A DNA stretch of 5,439 nt from Verrucomicrobiota bacterium (GTDB lineage Bacteria; Verrucomicrobiota; Verrucomicrobiia; Chthoniobacterales; JAFAMB01), in the NCBI GenBank assembly GCA_019241095.1, contig JAFAXJ010000644.1:1-5439 (forward strand). The letters run 5' to 3'. Below, in pieces: positions 1 through 5,439 of this stretch. The notes below the pieces were generated by a model that was not told the DNA's origin, ran no database searches, and saw nothing but the letters and a program-made list of their open reading frames with translations. Within the stretch, counting starts at the first letter, position 1. Each line of letters begins with the position of its first letter. Both the position numbers and the translations under genes were made by a program.

Positions 1-56
1 GGCGAAAAGTGCTTGAAGTTGCCGCGAGTTATCCTAGTTTACCCGCCTTCCAGAGT

Positions 57-317
57 ATGGCTTCTAGCGACAATCTCGATTTGAATGGATTTCGGCTGCA
101 TGAAAAGGACACCGGCAGTGCCGACGTTCAGATCGCACTGCTCACCCGTCGCATCACGCAGTTGACTGAGCATTTGAAAACTTTCCGAAAAGATCACTCC
201 TCTAGACGGGGACTTCTAAAGCTTGTCGCGACTCGTCGAAGCCTGTTGGATTATCTAAAACGTACTTCCCAGGATCGATATCGGTCGGTTATCGAAAAGC
301 TAGGGTTGCGCAAATAG
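57..317 (+). CDS. rpsO: 30S ribosomal protein S15
   Basis: This gene encodes small-subunit ribosomal protein S15, a primary 16S rRNA binder that organises the central domain (platform) of the 30S subunit. The product is 86 aa; the family is usually 88-89 aa. The hallmark stretch [13 protein letters not shown] is at residues 18-30, [13 protein letters not shown] at 45-57 and RRSLLDYLK at 60-68, with a GLRK end. His39, Asp46 and Ser49 line up with E. coli His42, Asp49 and Ser52, the residues known in the family to contact 16S helix 22. I chose the ATG at 57. The frame stays open upstream to a GTG at 9, but that start would add 16 residues that do not resemble S15. No clear Shine-Dalgarno precedes 57, and only 56 upstream bases are visible, so promoter and preceding gene cannot be judged. 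pnp follows on the same strand after 415 bp. Identity is very secure; the exact start slightly less so. Confidence 0.96.
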   Translation: MASSDNLDLNGFRLHEKDTGSADVQIALLTRRITQLTEHLKTFRKDHSSRRGLLKLVATRRSLLDYLKRTSQDRYRSVIEKLGLRK

Positions 318-418
318 TCATTTTTCGCTAAGCCCGAACTTCTGGGCGACCGACGCGCAACGTATTTGGATCGCTGGCTCTAAGACATTGGAAAGCACGG
401 CCTTGCCACACTAAGCCC

Positions 419-457
419 CCGGTAAACAATGAGGGTCTTTCAGAGTGTGCTTACCGG
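419..457 (+). promoter_or_regulatory. imperfect hairpin in pnp leader
   Basis: The arm CCGGTAAACA at 419-428 is complementary to TGCTTACCGG at 448-457. It forms seven base pairs, one A-C mismatch and two more pairs, around a 19-nt loop. No T-run follows, so it is not an ordinary intrinsic terminator. It could be an RNA processing or stability structure between rpsO and pnp. The role is inferred only from position. Confidence 0.4.
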
Positions 458-577
458 CGTCGTGACTTCGTTGAGTGTATCGAAAGACTGGATGGTTGCC
501 AGAAGCCTTCAGCTATCGCGGCAGAGCCTTGTTCTCCAGCGTGAATCCATGCAATTGTGAATAATCGCGTATCGGTC

Positions 578-606
578 TTGTTTCGCCCCGAAAGCCATTC
601 GATAGT
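578..606 (+). promoter_or_regulatory. possible sigma70-type promoter for pnp
   Basis: TTGTTT (578-583) and GATAGT (601-606) are separated by exactly 17 bp. They match the sigma70 -35 and -10 consensus at 3 of 6 and 4 of 6 positions. Transcription would start near 612-614, giving a leader of about 120 nt before the pnp ATG. A perfect palindrome lies immediately downstream, where a repressor could act. Matches of this quality also occur by chance. Confidence 0.27.
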
Positions 607-614
607 AGACATCT

Positions 615-627
615 AATTGTAACAATT
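615..627. repeat. 13-bp perfect palindrome, operator-like
   Basis: AATTGT and ACAATT face each other around a single A, giving a perfect two-fold symmetric site. The larger octamer ACAATTGC (622-629) recurs inverted as GCAATTGT at 551-558, so two related sites flank the candidate pnp promoter at 578-606. The symmetry suggests a dimeric DNA-binding protein, but no regulator is identifiable here. Confidence 0.35.
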
Positions 628-664
628 GCCTTGGCAGTCCGCTTGCGGCCCTGGTCTTAGGTCC

Positions 665-691
665 GAGTTCCGACGAGTTTGGAGTTCCGAC
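665..691 (+). repeat. 10-bp direct repeat in pnp leader
   Basis: GAGTTCCGAC occurs at 665-674 and again at 682-691, a period of 17 bp. The copies lie 41-68 bases before the pnp start codon, so they would be in the mRNA leader if the candidate promoter is used. Possible roles are an RNA- or DNA-binding site; no function is evident. Confidence 0.35.
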
Positions 692-719
692 CTACGAGCA
701 AGGGCCGACCGTCATCGCC

Positions 720-725
720 AAGGTG
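720..725 (+). promoter_or_regulatory. ribosome binding site of pnp
   Basis: AAGGTG lies 7 nt before the ATG at 733, a good Shine-Dalgarno match at normal spacing. It decides the start: the reading frame is open further upstream to a TTG at 679, but those 18 codons have no such site and do not resemble PNPase. Confidence 0.75.
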
Positions 726-732
726 TTTAATC

Positions 733-2868
733 ATGGAACACAAAGTATCAAAAAAAATCGGCTCGTACGATCTTACGATCGAAACGGGCAAACTCGCTAA
801 ACTTTCGGACGGTTCTGTAACGGTTCGTTCAGGGGACACTATCATCTTAGTCGCAGCCGTTTCCGCAACGTTCTTGAAAGAAGGACAGGATTTCTTCCCG
901 TTAACTGTGGATTACAGGGAAAAAGCGGCGGCAGCAGGGAAGTTTCCGGGCGGCTATTTCAAACGAGAGGGCCGGCCTTCTGAAAAGGAAACCTTAACAT
1001 CGCGAATGACCGATCGCCCCCTTAGACCGTTGTTTCCCAAAGGGTACTTCTATGAAACTCAGGTGATGAGCGTTCTGCTTAGTGCTGATGGGGAGAATGA
1101 TCCTGATATTCTCAGTATTAATGGCGCATCGGCAGCTCTCTCTATTTCGGACATTCCTTTCGATGGCCCGATTGGGGCTGTGCGCGTTGGGAGAGTGGGC
1201 GGTGAATTCGTTGTCAATCCTACCCATGCTCAGCGCCAAGCAAGCGATTTAGACCTGATTTACGTCGGAACTTGGGACGAGGTCATAATGATTGAGGGCG
1301 CCGCGGATGAAGTTCCTGAATCTACCTTTATCCAAGCGCTTCATTTTGCGCATCCTCACGTCCGGGAAATCATTGAGTTACAACGAGAGCTTGTTAACGT
1401 CTCTGGCAAACCAAAGCGGGCCTTTGACGGTTTGCAGGTGCGGGACGACATTCTGGAAATCGCCTATCAGGTCGCGGGTGACCGGATCGAGGCTGCCTTG
1501 TATTCAGCGGGCAAGATCGCGCGTACCAAGGCGGTTGAAGCTCTTCGCAAGGAAGTGGAAGCAGCAGTCCTTTCAAAGTACGCGGATGCTACCCAGTTTG
1601 AAATCTCGCAGGCGTTCGATTACCTGCAGAAAAAGGCATTTCGCATCAGCATTCTGGATCGGCAGACGCGATGCGATGGACGCGGTTTTTTAGATATTCG
1701 GCCTTTAAGCGCGGAGGTAGGGCTAGTGCCAAGATCTCATGGGTCCGCCTTATTCGCGCGAGGCGAAACCCAAGCTTTAGCTTTAGCGACGTTAGCTTCG
1801 AGTGAAGAAGCGCAGATGATCGACGGATATACGGGTGGTGATCAATCAAAACGCTTTATTCTCCATTACAATTTTCCTCCCTTCAGCGTTGGTGAGACAG
1901 GCAGAGTGGGAGGCGCCAGCCGCCGAGAAATCGGTCATGGCGCACTCGCAGAACGCTCAATCGAACCTGTTATTCCATCCGAAACTCGCTTCCCCTACGC
2001 GATTCGGGTCAGTAGTGAGATCATGGAGTCCAATGGTTCGACGTCAATGGCGAGTGTCTGTGCCGGAGTCATGGCTCTTATGGACGCCGGGGTGCCAATT
2101 ACGCGACCGGTTGCTGGAATCTCAGTTGGATTAGTGACTGAGTACGATGGGGCACAATTGAAGCGCTACGCGACTATGACCGACATCATCGGTTCGGAGG
2201 ATCATTTTGGTGATATGGACTTCAAGCTTTGTGGCACGCGCGACGGAGTCACTGGTTTCCAGCTTGATTTGAAGCTGCCTGGAATTCCTCACAAAATCCT
2301 TGAGCAATCAATCTCGCAGGCGCAAGCGGCCAGAATGCTAGTGCTTGACACAATGGATGCAGCCATCAAAGAACCGCGCCGAGATCTCAGCCAGTACGCT
2401 CCTCGCATTGAGACAGTAAGGATTCACCCGGATAAGATCGGGTTGCTGATCGGACCAGGAGGTAAAACCATCAAAGGGATAGTCGCGGAGACGGGGGCGG
2501 AAATTAATATCGATGATGATGGATCGGTGCACATCTACTCTTCGAGCCGCGATAGTCTCGATCGCGCGAAGGAAATAATAACGGGCATGACCAAAGAGAT
2601 TGAGGTCGGAGAAAAGTATCAGGGCAGGGTAGTTTCCATCAAAGAGTTTGGGGCTTTTGTCGAAGTACTACCAGGTAAAGACGGCCTGGTCCACGTTTCT
2701 GAACTAGCCGATTTTCGGGTAAACAAGGTGGACGATGTGGTAAAGATTGGCGATCTGATCTGGGTAAAATGTATTGGCATTGATGATAAGGGTCGGGTGA
2801 AGCTAAGTCGGAAAGCCGCAATGAAAGACCGCAACGCGGAAGTTGAGACGGCGCTGCAGGAGAAATAG
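733..2868 (+). CDS. pnp: polyribonucleotide nucleotidyltransferase (PNPase)
   Basis: PNPase degrades RNA 3'-to-5' by phosphorolysis, releasing nucleoside diphosphates, and can run in reverse to add tails. It acts as a cytoplasmic trimer in mRNA turnover. The product is 711 aa, the same length as E. coli PNPase. Domains in order: first RNase PH-like core (about 11-143) with the RNA-binding loop [12 protein letters not shown] (73-84, the FFRR-loop equivalent, here YFKR) and [15 protein letters not shown] (91-105); a helical linker (about 146-300); the catalytic second RNase PH core, starting near RCDGR (313-317), with [11 protein letters not shown] (443-453) and [11 protein letters not shown] (488-498), whose Asp490 and Asp496 match metal-binding E. 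coli Asp486 and Asp492; a KH domain with GPGG at 574-577; and an S1 domain (about 626-694). All key motifs are present and the frame is unbroken. The ATG at 733 is supported by AAGGTG upstream. rpsO lies upstream, and a probable terminator follows 52 bp after the stop. Confidence 0.98.
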   Translation: MEHKVSKKIGSYDLTIETGKLAKLSDGSVTVRSGDTIILVAAVSATFLKEGQDFFPLTVDYREKAAAAGKFPGGYFKREGRPSEKETLTSRMTDRPLRPLFPKGYFYETQVMSVLLSADGENDPDILSINGASAALSISDIPFDGPIGAVRVGRVGGEFVVNPTHAQRQASDLDLIYVGTWDEVIMIEGAADEVPESTFIQALHFAHPHVREIIELQRELVNVSGKPKRAFDGLQVRDDILEIAYQVAGDRIEAALYSAGKIARTKAVEALRKEVEAAVLSKYADATQFEISQAFDYLQKKAFRISILDRQTRCDGRGFLDIRPLSAEVGLVPRSHGSALFARGETQALALATLASSEEAQMIDGYTGGDQSKRFILHYNFPPFSVGETGRVGGASRREIGHGALAERSIEPVIPSETRFPYAIRVSSEIMESNGSTSMASVCAGVMALMDAGVPITRPVAGISVGLVTEYDGAQLKRYATMTDIIGSEDHFGDMDFKLCGTRDGVTGFQLDLKLPGIPHKILEQSISQAQAARMLVLDTMDAAIKEPRRDLSQYAPRIETVRIHPDKIGLLIGPGGKTIKGIVAETGAEINIDDDGSVHIYSSSRDSLDRAKEIITGMTKEIEVGEKYQGRVVSIKEFGAFVEVLPGKDGLVHVSELADFRVNKVDDVVKIGDLIWVKCIGIDDKGRVKLSRKAAMKDRNAEVETALQEK

Positions 2869-2920
2869 GTCCGCTCCTCTCGACTCGCTGCAGAGCAAGG
2901 ATCTGCCACGCTCCAGGCAG

Positions 2921-2942
2921 CTCCTGTTCAACAGGGGTCTTT
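2921..2942 (+). terminator. probable intrinsic terminator of pnp
   Basis: CTCCTGT (2921-2927) pairs with ACAGGGG (2931-2937) around a TCA loop: seven pairs including one T-G wobble. TCTTT (2938-2942) follows immediately. It sits 52 bp after the pnp stop, in the right place to end the rpsO-pnp transcript. The T-run is short and interrupted, so efficiency is uncertain. Confidence 0.48.
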
Positions 2943-3038
2943 AGACTCGTACTTGGGAAAGACGGGCCTGTTGAGCGTTATAAAAGACCTTCGTTTGTTT
3001 GCCGGCTTCCTCGCGTGGAAGAGGCTTGCTCTCTAGAA

Positions 3039-3055
3039 TGCAGTGCAATGCTGCA
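3039..3055 (+). other. small hairpin in pnp-actA gap
   Basis: TGCAG (3039-3043) pairs perfectly with CTGCA (3051-3055), and two wobble pairs inside can reduce the loop to CAA. No T-run follows, so it is not an obvious terminator. It may be part of an untranslated RNA or may be fortuitous. Confidence 0.25.
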
Positions 3056-3127
3056 ACGAAAAGTCCGAGGAACTTTTCCGGTTGATATTAGAAAGATTAA
3101 TATTAGCCTGATTTCACTTCAGAGCCG

Positions 3128-3170
3128 TTCCGAAATAAGGGCGTAAAAATTTATTGCCTAACATTCCGAA
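3128..3170. repeat. pair of TTCCGAA sites
   Basis: TTCCGAA, symmetric around its central base, occurs at 3128-3134 and 3164-3170, 36 bp apart start to start and about 165-208 bp before actA. Two short symmetric sites upstream of an operon could be regulator half-sites, but a 7-bp motif can recur by chance. Confidence 0.22.
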
Positions 3171-3274
3171 CCCAATATCCTCTGGGGTCCCTTGAAGGTG
3201 TAAGGCTCGCATGGTTTTACTGTGTTTGTCCCAGAACAGGCTAGAATCCCCGATTTCAGCGCAACTCTTGCCGA

Positions 3275-3294
3275 TAGAGCAGCGCCAAGCTCTA
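3275..3294 (+). promoter_or_regulatory. hairpin in actA leader
   Basis: TAGAGC (3275-3280) pairs perfectly with GCTCTA (3289-3294) around an 8-nt loop, ending 41 bp before the actA ATG. No T-run follows. If transcription starts upstream, for example near the TAGAAT at 3242-3247, this stem would be in the 5' leader and could affect mRNA stability or translation. The role is inferred from position only. Confidence 0.33.
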
Positions 3295-3335
3295 CTCATT
3301 GATGGCATGAGCCAGTAGATATTTCGTGTCGTCGA

Positions 3336-3989
3336 ATGGCTAACATCTTTCCTCGATCAAGTAACTATATAGCGCTGAAAGTAATCTTCTGCCTTTTGGT
3401 CCTTGGAGGCGCTGCTTCAGCAGCGTACTTTTATTATCTCACTCCGGACTACATGCGGGTCGGATATCAGCCAGTGCAGCCAGTACCGTTCCCCCATGAT
3501 GTCCATGTAACTCAGCTCGGGATGGATTGCCGATATTGCCACTCGTACGTGCAAGTCTCAGAGCATTCCAATATCCCAACGACACAAACGTGCATGAATT
3601 GTCACACTCAGGTCCAACGTAATAATCCGAAGCTTCTTGCGGTACGACAGAGCTGGGAAAGTGGTAGACCCATCAATTGGGTCCGAATTCATCAGGTTCC
3701 TGACTTCGCCTATTTTAATCACGCTGTGCATGTCGATCGAGGGATCAGTTGCGTGAGCTGTCACGGAAAGATCAATCACATGGACGTGGTTTATCAAGAC
3801 CAATCTCAGACGATGGGCTGGTGCTTAAATTGCCATAGACACCCGGAAAACAATCTGCGGCCGGTCAATCAGGTTTTTAATTTGGATTGGAAACCCGACA
3901 ATGGTGAGTCACAGCAGCAGATTGGATCGGCTCTGAAGCAGCAATGGAATATAAACCCGCCACAGAATTGCGCGGGTTGTCATCGTTAA
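3336..3989 (+). CDS. actA: alternative complex III pentaheme cytochrome c subunit ActA
   Basis: ActA is the multiheme electron-transfer subunit of alternative complex III, a membrane quinol oxidase that replaces the bc1 complex. It takes electrons from ActB and hands them towards cytochrome c or an oxidase. The 217-aa product has one hydrophobic segment (about 11-34), probably an uncleaved membrane anchor, and a periplasmic domain with five CXXCH haem c motifs: C65/C68/H69, C86/C89/H90, C139/C142/H143, C163/C166/H167 and C212/C215/H216. Further histidines (H54, H57, H129, H132) are candidate distal haem ligands. The stretches LGMDCRYCH, PTTQTCMNCH and MGWCLNCHRHP are very typical of ActA. The ATG at 3336 is the only sensible start (an in-frame TGA lies at 3300-3302), yet no Shine-Dalgarno precedes it. 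The stop overlaps the actB start. The motif count, anchor and ActB neighbour make a generic NapC or c7-type cytochrome unlikely. Confidence 0.94.
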   Translation: MANIFPRSSNYIALKVIFCLLVLGGAASAAYFYYLTPDYMRVGYQPVQPVPFPHDVHVTQLGMDCRYCHSYVQVSEHSNIPTTQTCMNCHTQVQRNNPKLLAVRQSWESGRPINWVRIHQVPDFAYFNHAVHVDRGISCVSCHGKINHMDVVYQDQSQTMGWCLNCHRHPENNLRPVNQVFNLDWKPDNGESQQQIGSALKQQWNINPPQNCAGCHR

Positions 3990-5439
3990 TGAAAACCGTT
4001 TTTCAACACCCGCCGGAAACACTGACCGGTAAGCGTTATTGGCGGAGTTTGGAAGAGCTCGCTGATACTCCGGAGTTCCGATCGTGGCTTCATCGCGAAT
4101 TTCCATCGGGCGCTGCCGAACTCGAATTGGACGGAGTGTCGCGCCGGAATTTTCTGAAGACAATGAGCGCTTCGATGGCACTAGCTGGAATCGGGCTTAC
4201 CAGTTGCCGTCGTCCGGAGGCCTATCTGGTTCCATACACGAAGAGTGTCGAATGGGTCGTTCCTGGCAAAGCGCTGCTTTACACCACGTCAATGCCGGGC
4301 CGCTTAGGTGGAACTCCCCTGATCGCGACCACCTTTGAAGGAAGGCCGACCAAATTGGAAGGTAACCCGCTAGTACCTTCCAGTTCGGGCGGAACGGATC
4401 TTTTCACGCAAGCTTCCGTTCTGGATTTGTACGATCCGGATCGAGCTCGAATATTCATGGAAGATGGCAAAGAGAGCTCGTCACAGAAATTCGATGAGTT
4501 TTTGACCGGTCTGCAGAAACGGCTTCGGGCTTCTGGCGGAGCCGCGACGGCTATTTTGCTGGATGAGCAATCTGCTCCAACCCGCGATCGCTTGATCAGG
4601 GCTTTGCAACAGCAATTTGGCCAGTTGCAGGTCTATTTTGATGAGCCTCTTAGCACTGCTCAGGCACGGAAGGCCACGGAATCTCTTTTTGGTGCTGATA
4701 TTGTGCTGCGACCGGATTTTGAAAATGCGGATGTGATTCTTTCTTTGGACAGCGACTTTCTGGGCACAGAACAAACCATTCAAGGGACCAGAGACTTTAG
4801 TCTCCGACGGCGTGTGAATGGGTCCGCGGACAGAATGAATCGGCTCTATTCAGTAGAAAACCGTTTTACGATCACCGGAGGCATGGCCGATCATCGTCTA
4901 CGTTGCGCGGCTTCGCAGATTCCGGCTTTTGCCATCCAACTTGCTCAGAAACTAGAAGGCGTAACTGGTGACCGGGTTTTGTCCGGCGTTGTCGGCCAAA
5001 TGAAGAACCCAGGTCTGCGCTTTGATGATCGATGGATTTCTGAATGCGCAAAGGATTTAGCAAACAGGAAAGGGCGAGCTTTAGTGATGCTTGGACATCG
5101 CTATCCGGCCTGGGTCCAGGCGCTCGTTCTGTCGATTAATAACGCGCTTGGAGCTTTTGGTTCAACAATTCAGATCTGTAACGCACCCTCGATTCGCGGA
5201 GGTGATTTAGCAAGGTTAGTTGCCGATACGAGGTCAGGCCGAATCAAAAGTCTTCTTATACTCTCTGGAAATCCAGCCTACACGGCGCCGGCGGATGCAA
5301 ACTGGCTAGATGTTCAGAAGGCTATTCCTGAAGTTGTGCGTCTTGGGTATTATCCGGATGAAACTTCGGTACGAGCGACTTGGACAGTTCCGGAGGCGCA
5401 TTTTTTGGAGTCTTGGGGCGACCAGCGAGCCACGGATGG
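3989..5439 (+). CDS. actB: alternative complex III subunit ActB, N-terminal part (runs off window)
   Basis: ActB is the large periplasmic subunit of alternative complex III: a molybdopterin-oxidoreductase-like domain without the cofactor, fused to a ferredoxin-like Fe-S domain that passes electrons to ActA. Only 483 codons are visible, all without a stop; the full protein is usually about 1000 aa, so the Fe-S half lies beyond the window. The N-terminus has the family's long pre-signal segment (GKRYWRSLEELADTPEFRSW, 14-33), then a twin-arginine motif SRRNFLK (51-57), a hydrophobic stretch (58-70) and a lipobox-like LTSC ending at Cys73. This fits Tat export of a folded protein and possible lipid anchoring. 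The stretch near 98-147, from YTTSMPG to LDLYDPDRA, is typical of ActB and lacks the Cys ligands of the N-terminal [4Fe-4S] cluster of true molybdoenzymes. SGNPAYTAPAD and LESWGD near the visible end also fit. The ATG overlaps the actA stop (TAATG), suggesting translational coupling. Confidence 0.92.
   Translation, partial: MKTVFQHPPETLTGKRYWRSLEELADTPEFRSWLHREFPSGAAELELDGVSRRNFLKTMSASMALAGIGLTSCRRPEAYLVPYTKSVEWVVPGKALLYTTSMPGRLGGTPLIATTFEGRPTKLEGNPLVPSSSGGTDLFTQASVLDLYDPDRARIFMEDGKESSSQKFDEFLTGLQKRLRASGGAATAILLDEQSAPTRDRLIRALQQQFGQLQVYFDEPLSTAQARKATESLFGADIVLRPDFENADVILSLDSDFLGTEQTIQGTRDFSLRRRVNGSADRMNRLYSVENRFTITGGMADHRLRCAASQIPAFAIQLAQKLEGVTGDRVLSGVVGQMKNPGLRFDDRWISECAKDLANRKGRALVMLGHRYPAWVQALVLSINNALGAFGSTIQICNAPSIRGGDLARLVADTRSGRIKSLLILSGNPAYTAPADANWLDVQKAIPEVVRLGYYPDETSVRATWTVPEAHFLESWGDQRATD

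Larger units (their letters stand above)
318..732 (+). other. rpsO-pnp intergenic region / pnp leader
   Basis: This 415-bp stretch has no convincing gene on either strand. A T5 tract (321-325) follows the rpsO stop, but no strong hairpin precedes it. The only nearby stem is GCCC/GGGC at 332-335/344-347, with no T-run after it, so I see no good terminator for rpsO, and read-through into pnp is possible. The region holds an imperfect hairpin (419-457), a promoter-like pair (578-606), a perfect palindrome (615-627) and a 10-bp direct repeat (665-691), each listed separately. In E. coli the pnp leader is an RNase III-processed, PNPase-autoregulated element. A long structured leader here would fit a similar role, but that is inference from the family, not something the sequence proves. 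Confidence 0.6.
2869..3335. other. pnp-actA intergenic region
   Basis: These 467 bp separate two unrelated units and hold no gene I can support. The first 75 bases carry a CTGCC/GGCAG stem (2903-2907/2916-2920) directly followed by the probable pnp terminator. Further along are short stems at 3006-3021 (CTTCC/GGAAG), 3039-3055 and 3275-3294, an AT-rich patch near 3082-3106 with ATATTAG at 3085-3091 and 3100-3106, and TTCCGAA at 3128-3134 and 3164-3170. A good -10-like hexamer, TAGAAT, is at 3242-3247, but no convincing -35 sits at proper spacing. The actA promoter therefore probably lies here without being pinned down. A minus-strand open frame (3114-3308) resembles nothing I know and was rejected. 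Confidence 0.6.

Noticed and set aside
13..40. TTGAAG / TAGTTT pair as an rpsO promoter
   Set aside because: The -10 match is poor and only 56 bases upstream of rpsO are visible; this could equally be the tail of a preceding gene.
9..56. N-terminal extension of S15 from the GTG at 9
   Set aside because: The 16 added residues do not resemble S15; the ATG at 57 gives an 86-aa protein that aligns end to end with the family.
332..347. GCCC/GGGC stem after rpsO as a terminator
   Set aside because: Only four or five pairs and no T-run after it; the T5 tract lies before the stem, not after.
679..732. N-terminal extension of PNPase from the TTG at 679
   Set aside because: No ribosome binding site and no PNPase-like sequence; the ATG at 733 has AAGGTG at 7-nt spacing and gives the usual 711 aa.
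1292..2134. Two plus-strand open frames inside pnp (1292-1693 and 1835-2134)
   Set aside because: They lie out of frame within the intact PNPase gene and have composition typical of frame shadows, rich in Arg and Ser.
3114..3308. 64-codon open frame on the minus strand in the pnp-actA gap
   Set aside because: No recognisable domain or ribosome binding site, and it overlaps candidate control elements of actA; likely chance.
4084..4338. 84-codon plus-strand open frame inside actB
   Set aside because: The actB frame covering it is clearly real (Tat motif, ActB signature); this one is an out-of-frame shadow.
3989..5439. ActB as an active molybdenum oxidoreductase
   Set aside because: The N-terminal Fe-S cysteines are absent, and the ActA neighbour and extended Tat region identify the non-catalytic ACIII subunit.

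Overview
The window looks like a bacterial chromosome segment from a Gram-negative lineage that respires with alternative complex III. Verrucomicrobiota or a nearby group of the PVC superphylum is my best guess. It rests on the style of the PNPase core (for example the [12 protein letters not shown] and [14 protein letters not shown] stretches) and on the ActA/ActB pair with its unusual Tat-type N-terminus. This is recognition from memory, not a search, so the phylum stays tentative.

Layout, all genes on the + strand: (1) rpsO (ribosomal protein S15) at 57-317; (2) a 415-bp leader at 318-732 with an imperfect hairpin, a possible sigma70-type promoter, a perfect 13-bp palindrome and a 10-bp direct repeat; (3) pnp (polynucleotide phosphorylase) at 733-2868, complete and intact, with a good ribosome binding site; (4) a 467-bp gap at 2869-3335 holding a probable terminator and several short hairpins but no convincing gene; (5) actA, a pentaheme membrane-anchored cytochrome c, at 3336-3989; (6) actB, the large iron-sulfur/molybdopterin-like subunit of alternative complex III, starting at 3989 and running off the end of the window after 483 codons.

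Two functional units are present. rpsO-pnp is the widespread pairing of a ribosomal protein gene with an RNA degradation enzyme. actAB is the beginning of an alternative complex III operon, whose product oxidises quinol and passes electrons to a periplasmic cytochrome c or directly to a terminal oxidase. The actA stop codon and actB start codon overlap (TAATG), which points to one transcript and translational coupling. In related genomes actC, actD, actE, actF and cytochrome oxidase genes commonly follow, but they lie outside this window.

No mobile element, CRISPR array, tRNA or rRNA was seen. I do not see an undescribed system here. The points most worth checking are in the non-coding DNA (the pnp leader and the gap before actA) and in details of ActB (twin-arginine motif placed far from the N-terminus with a lipobox-like cysteine, and loss of the usual N-terminal Fe-S cysteines).
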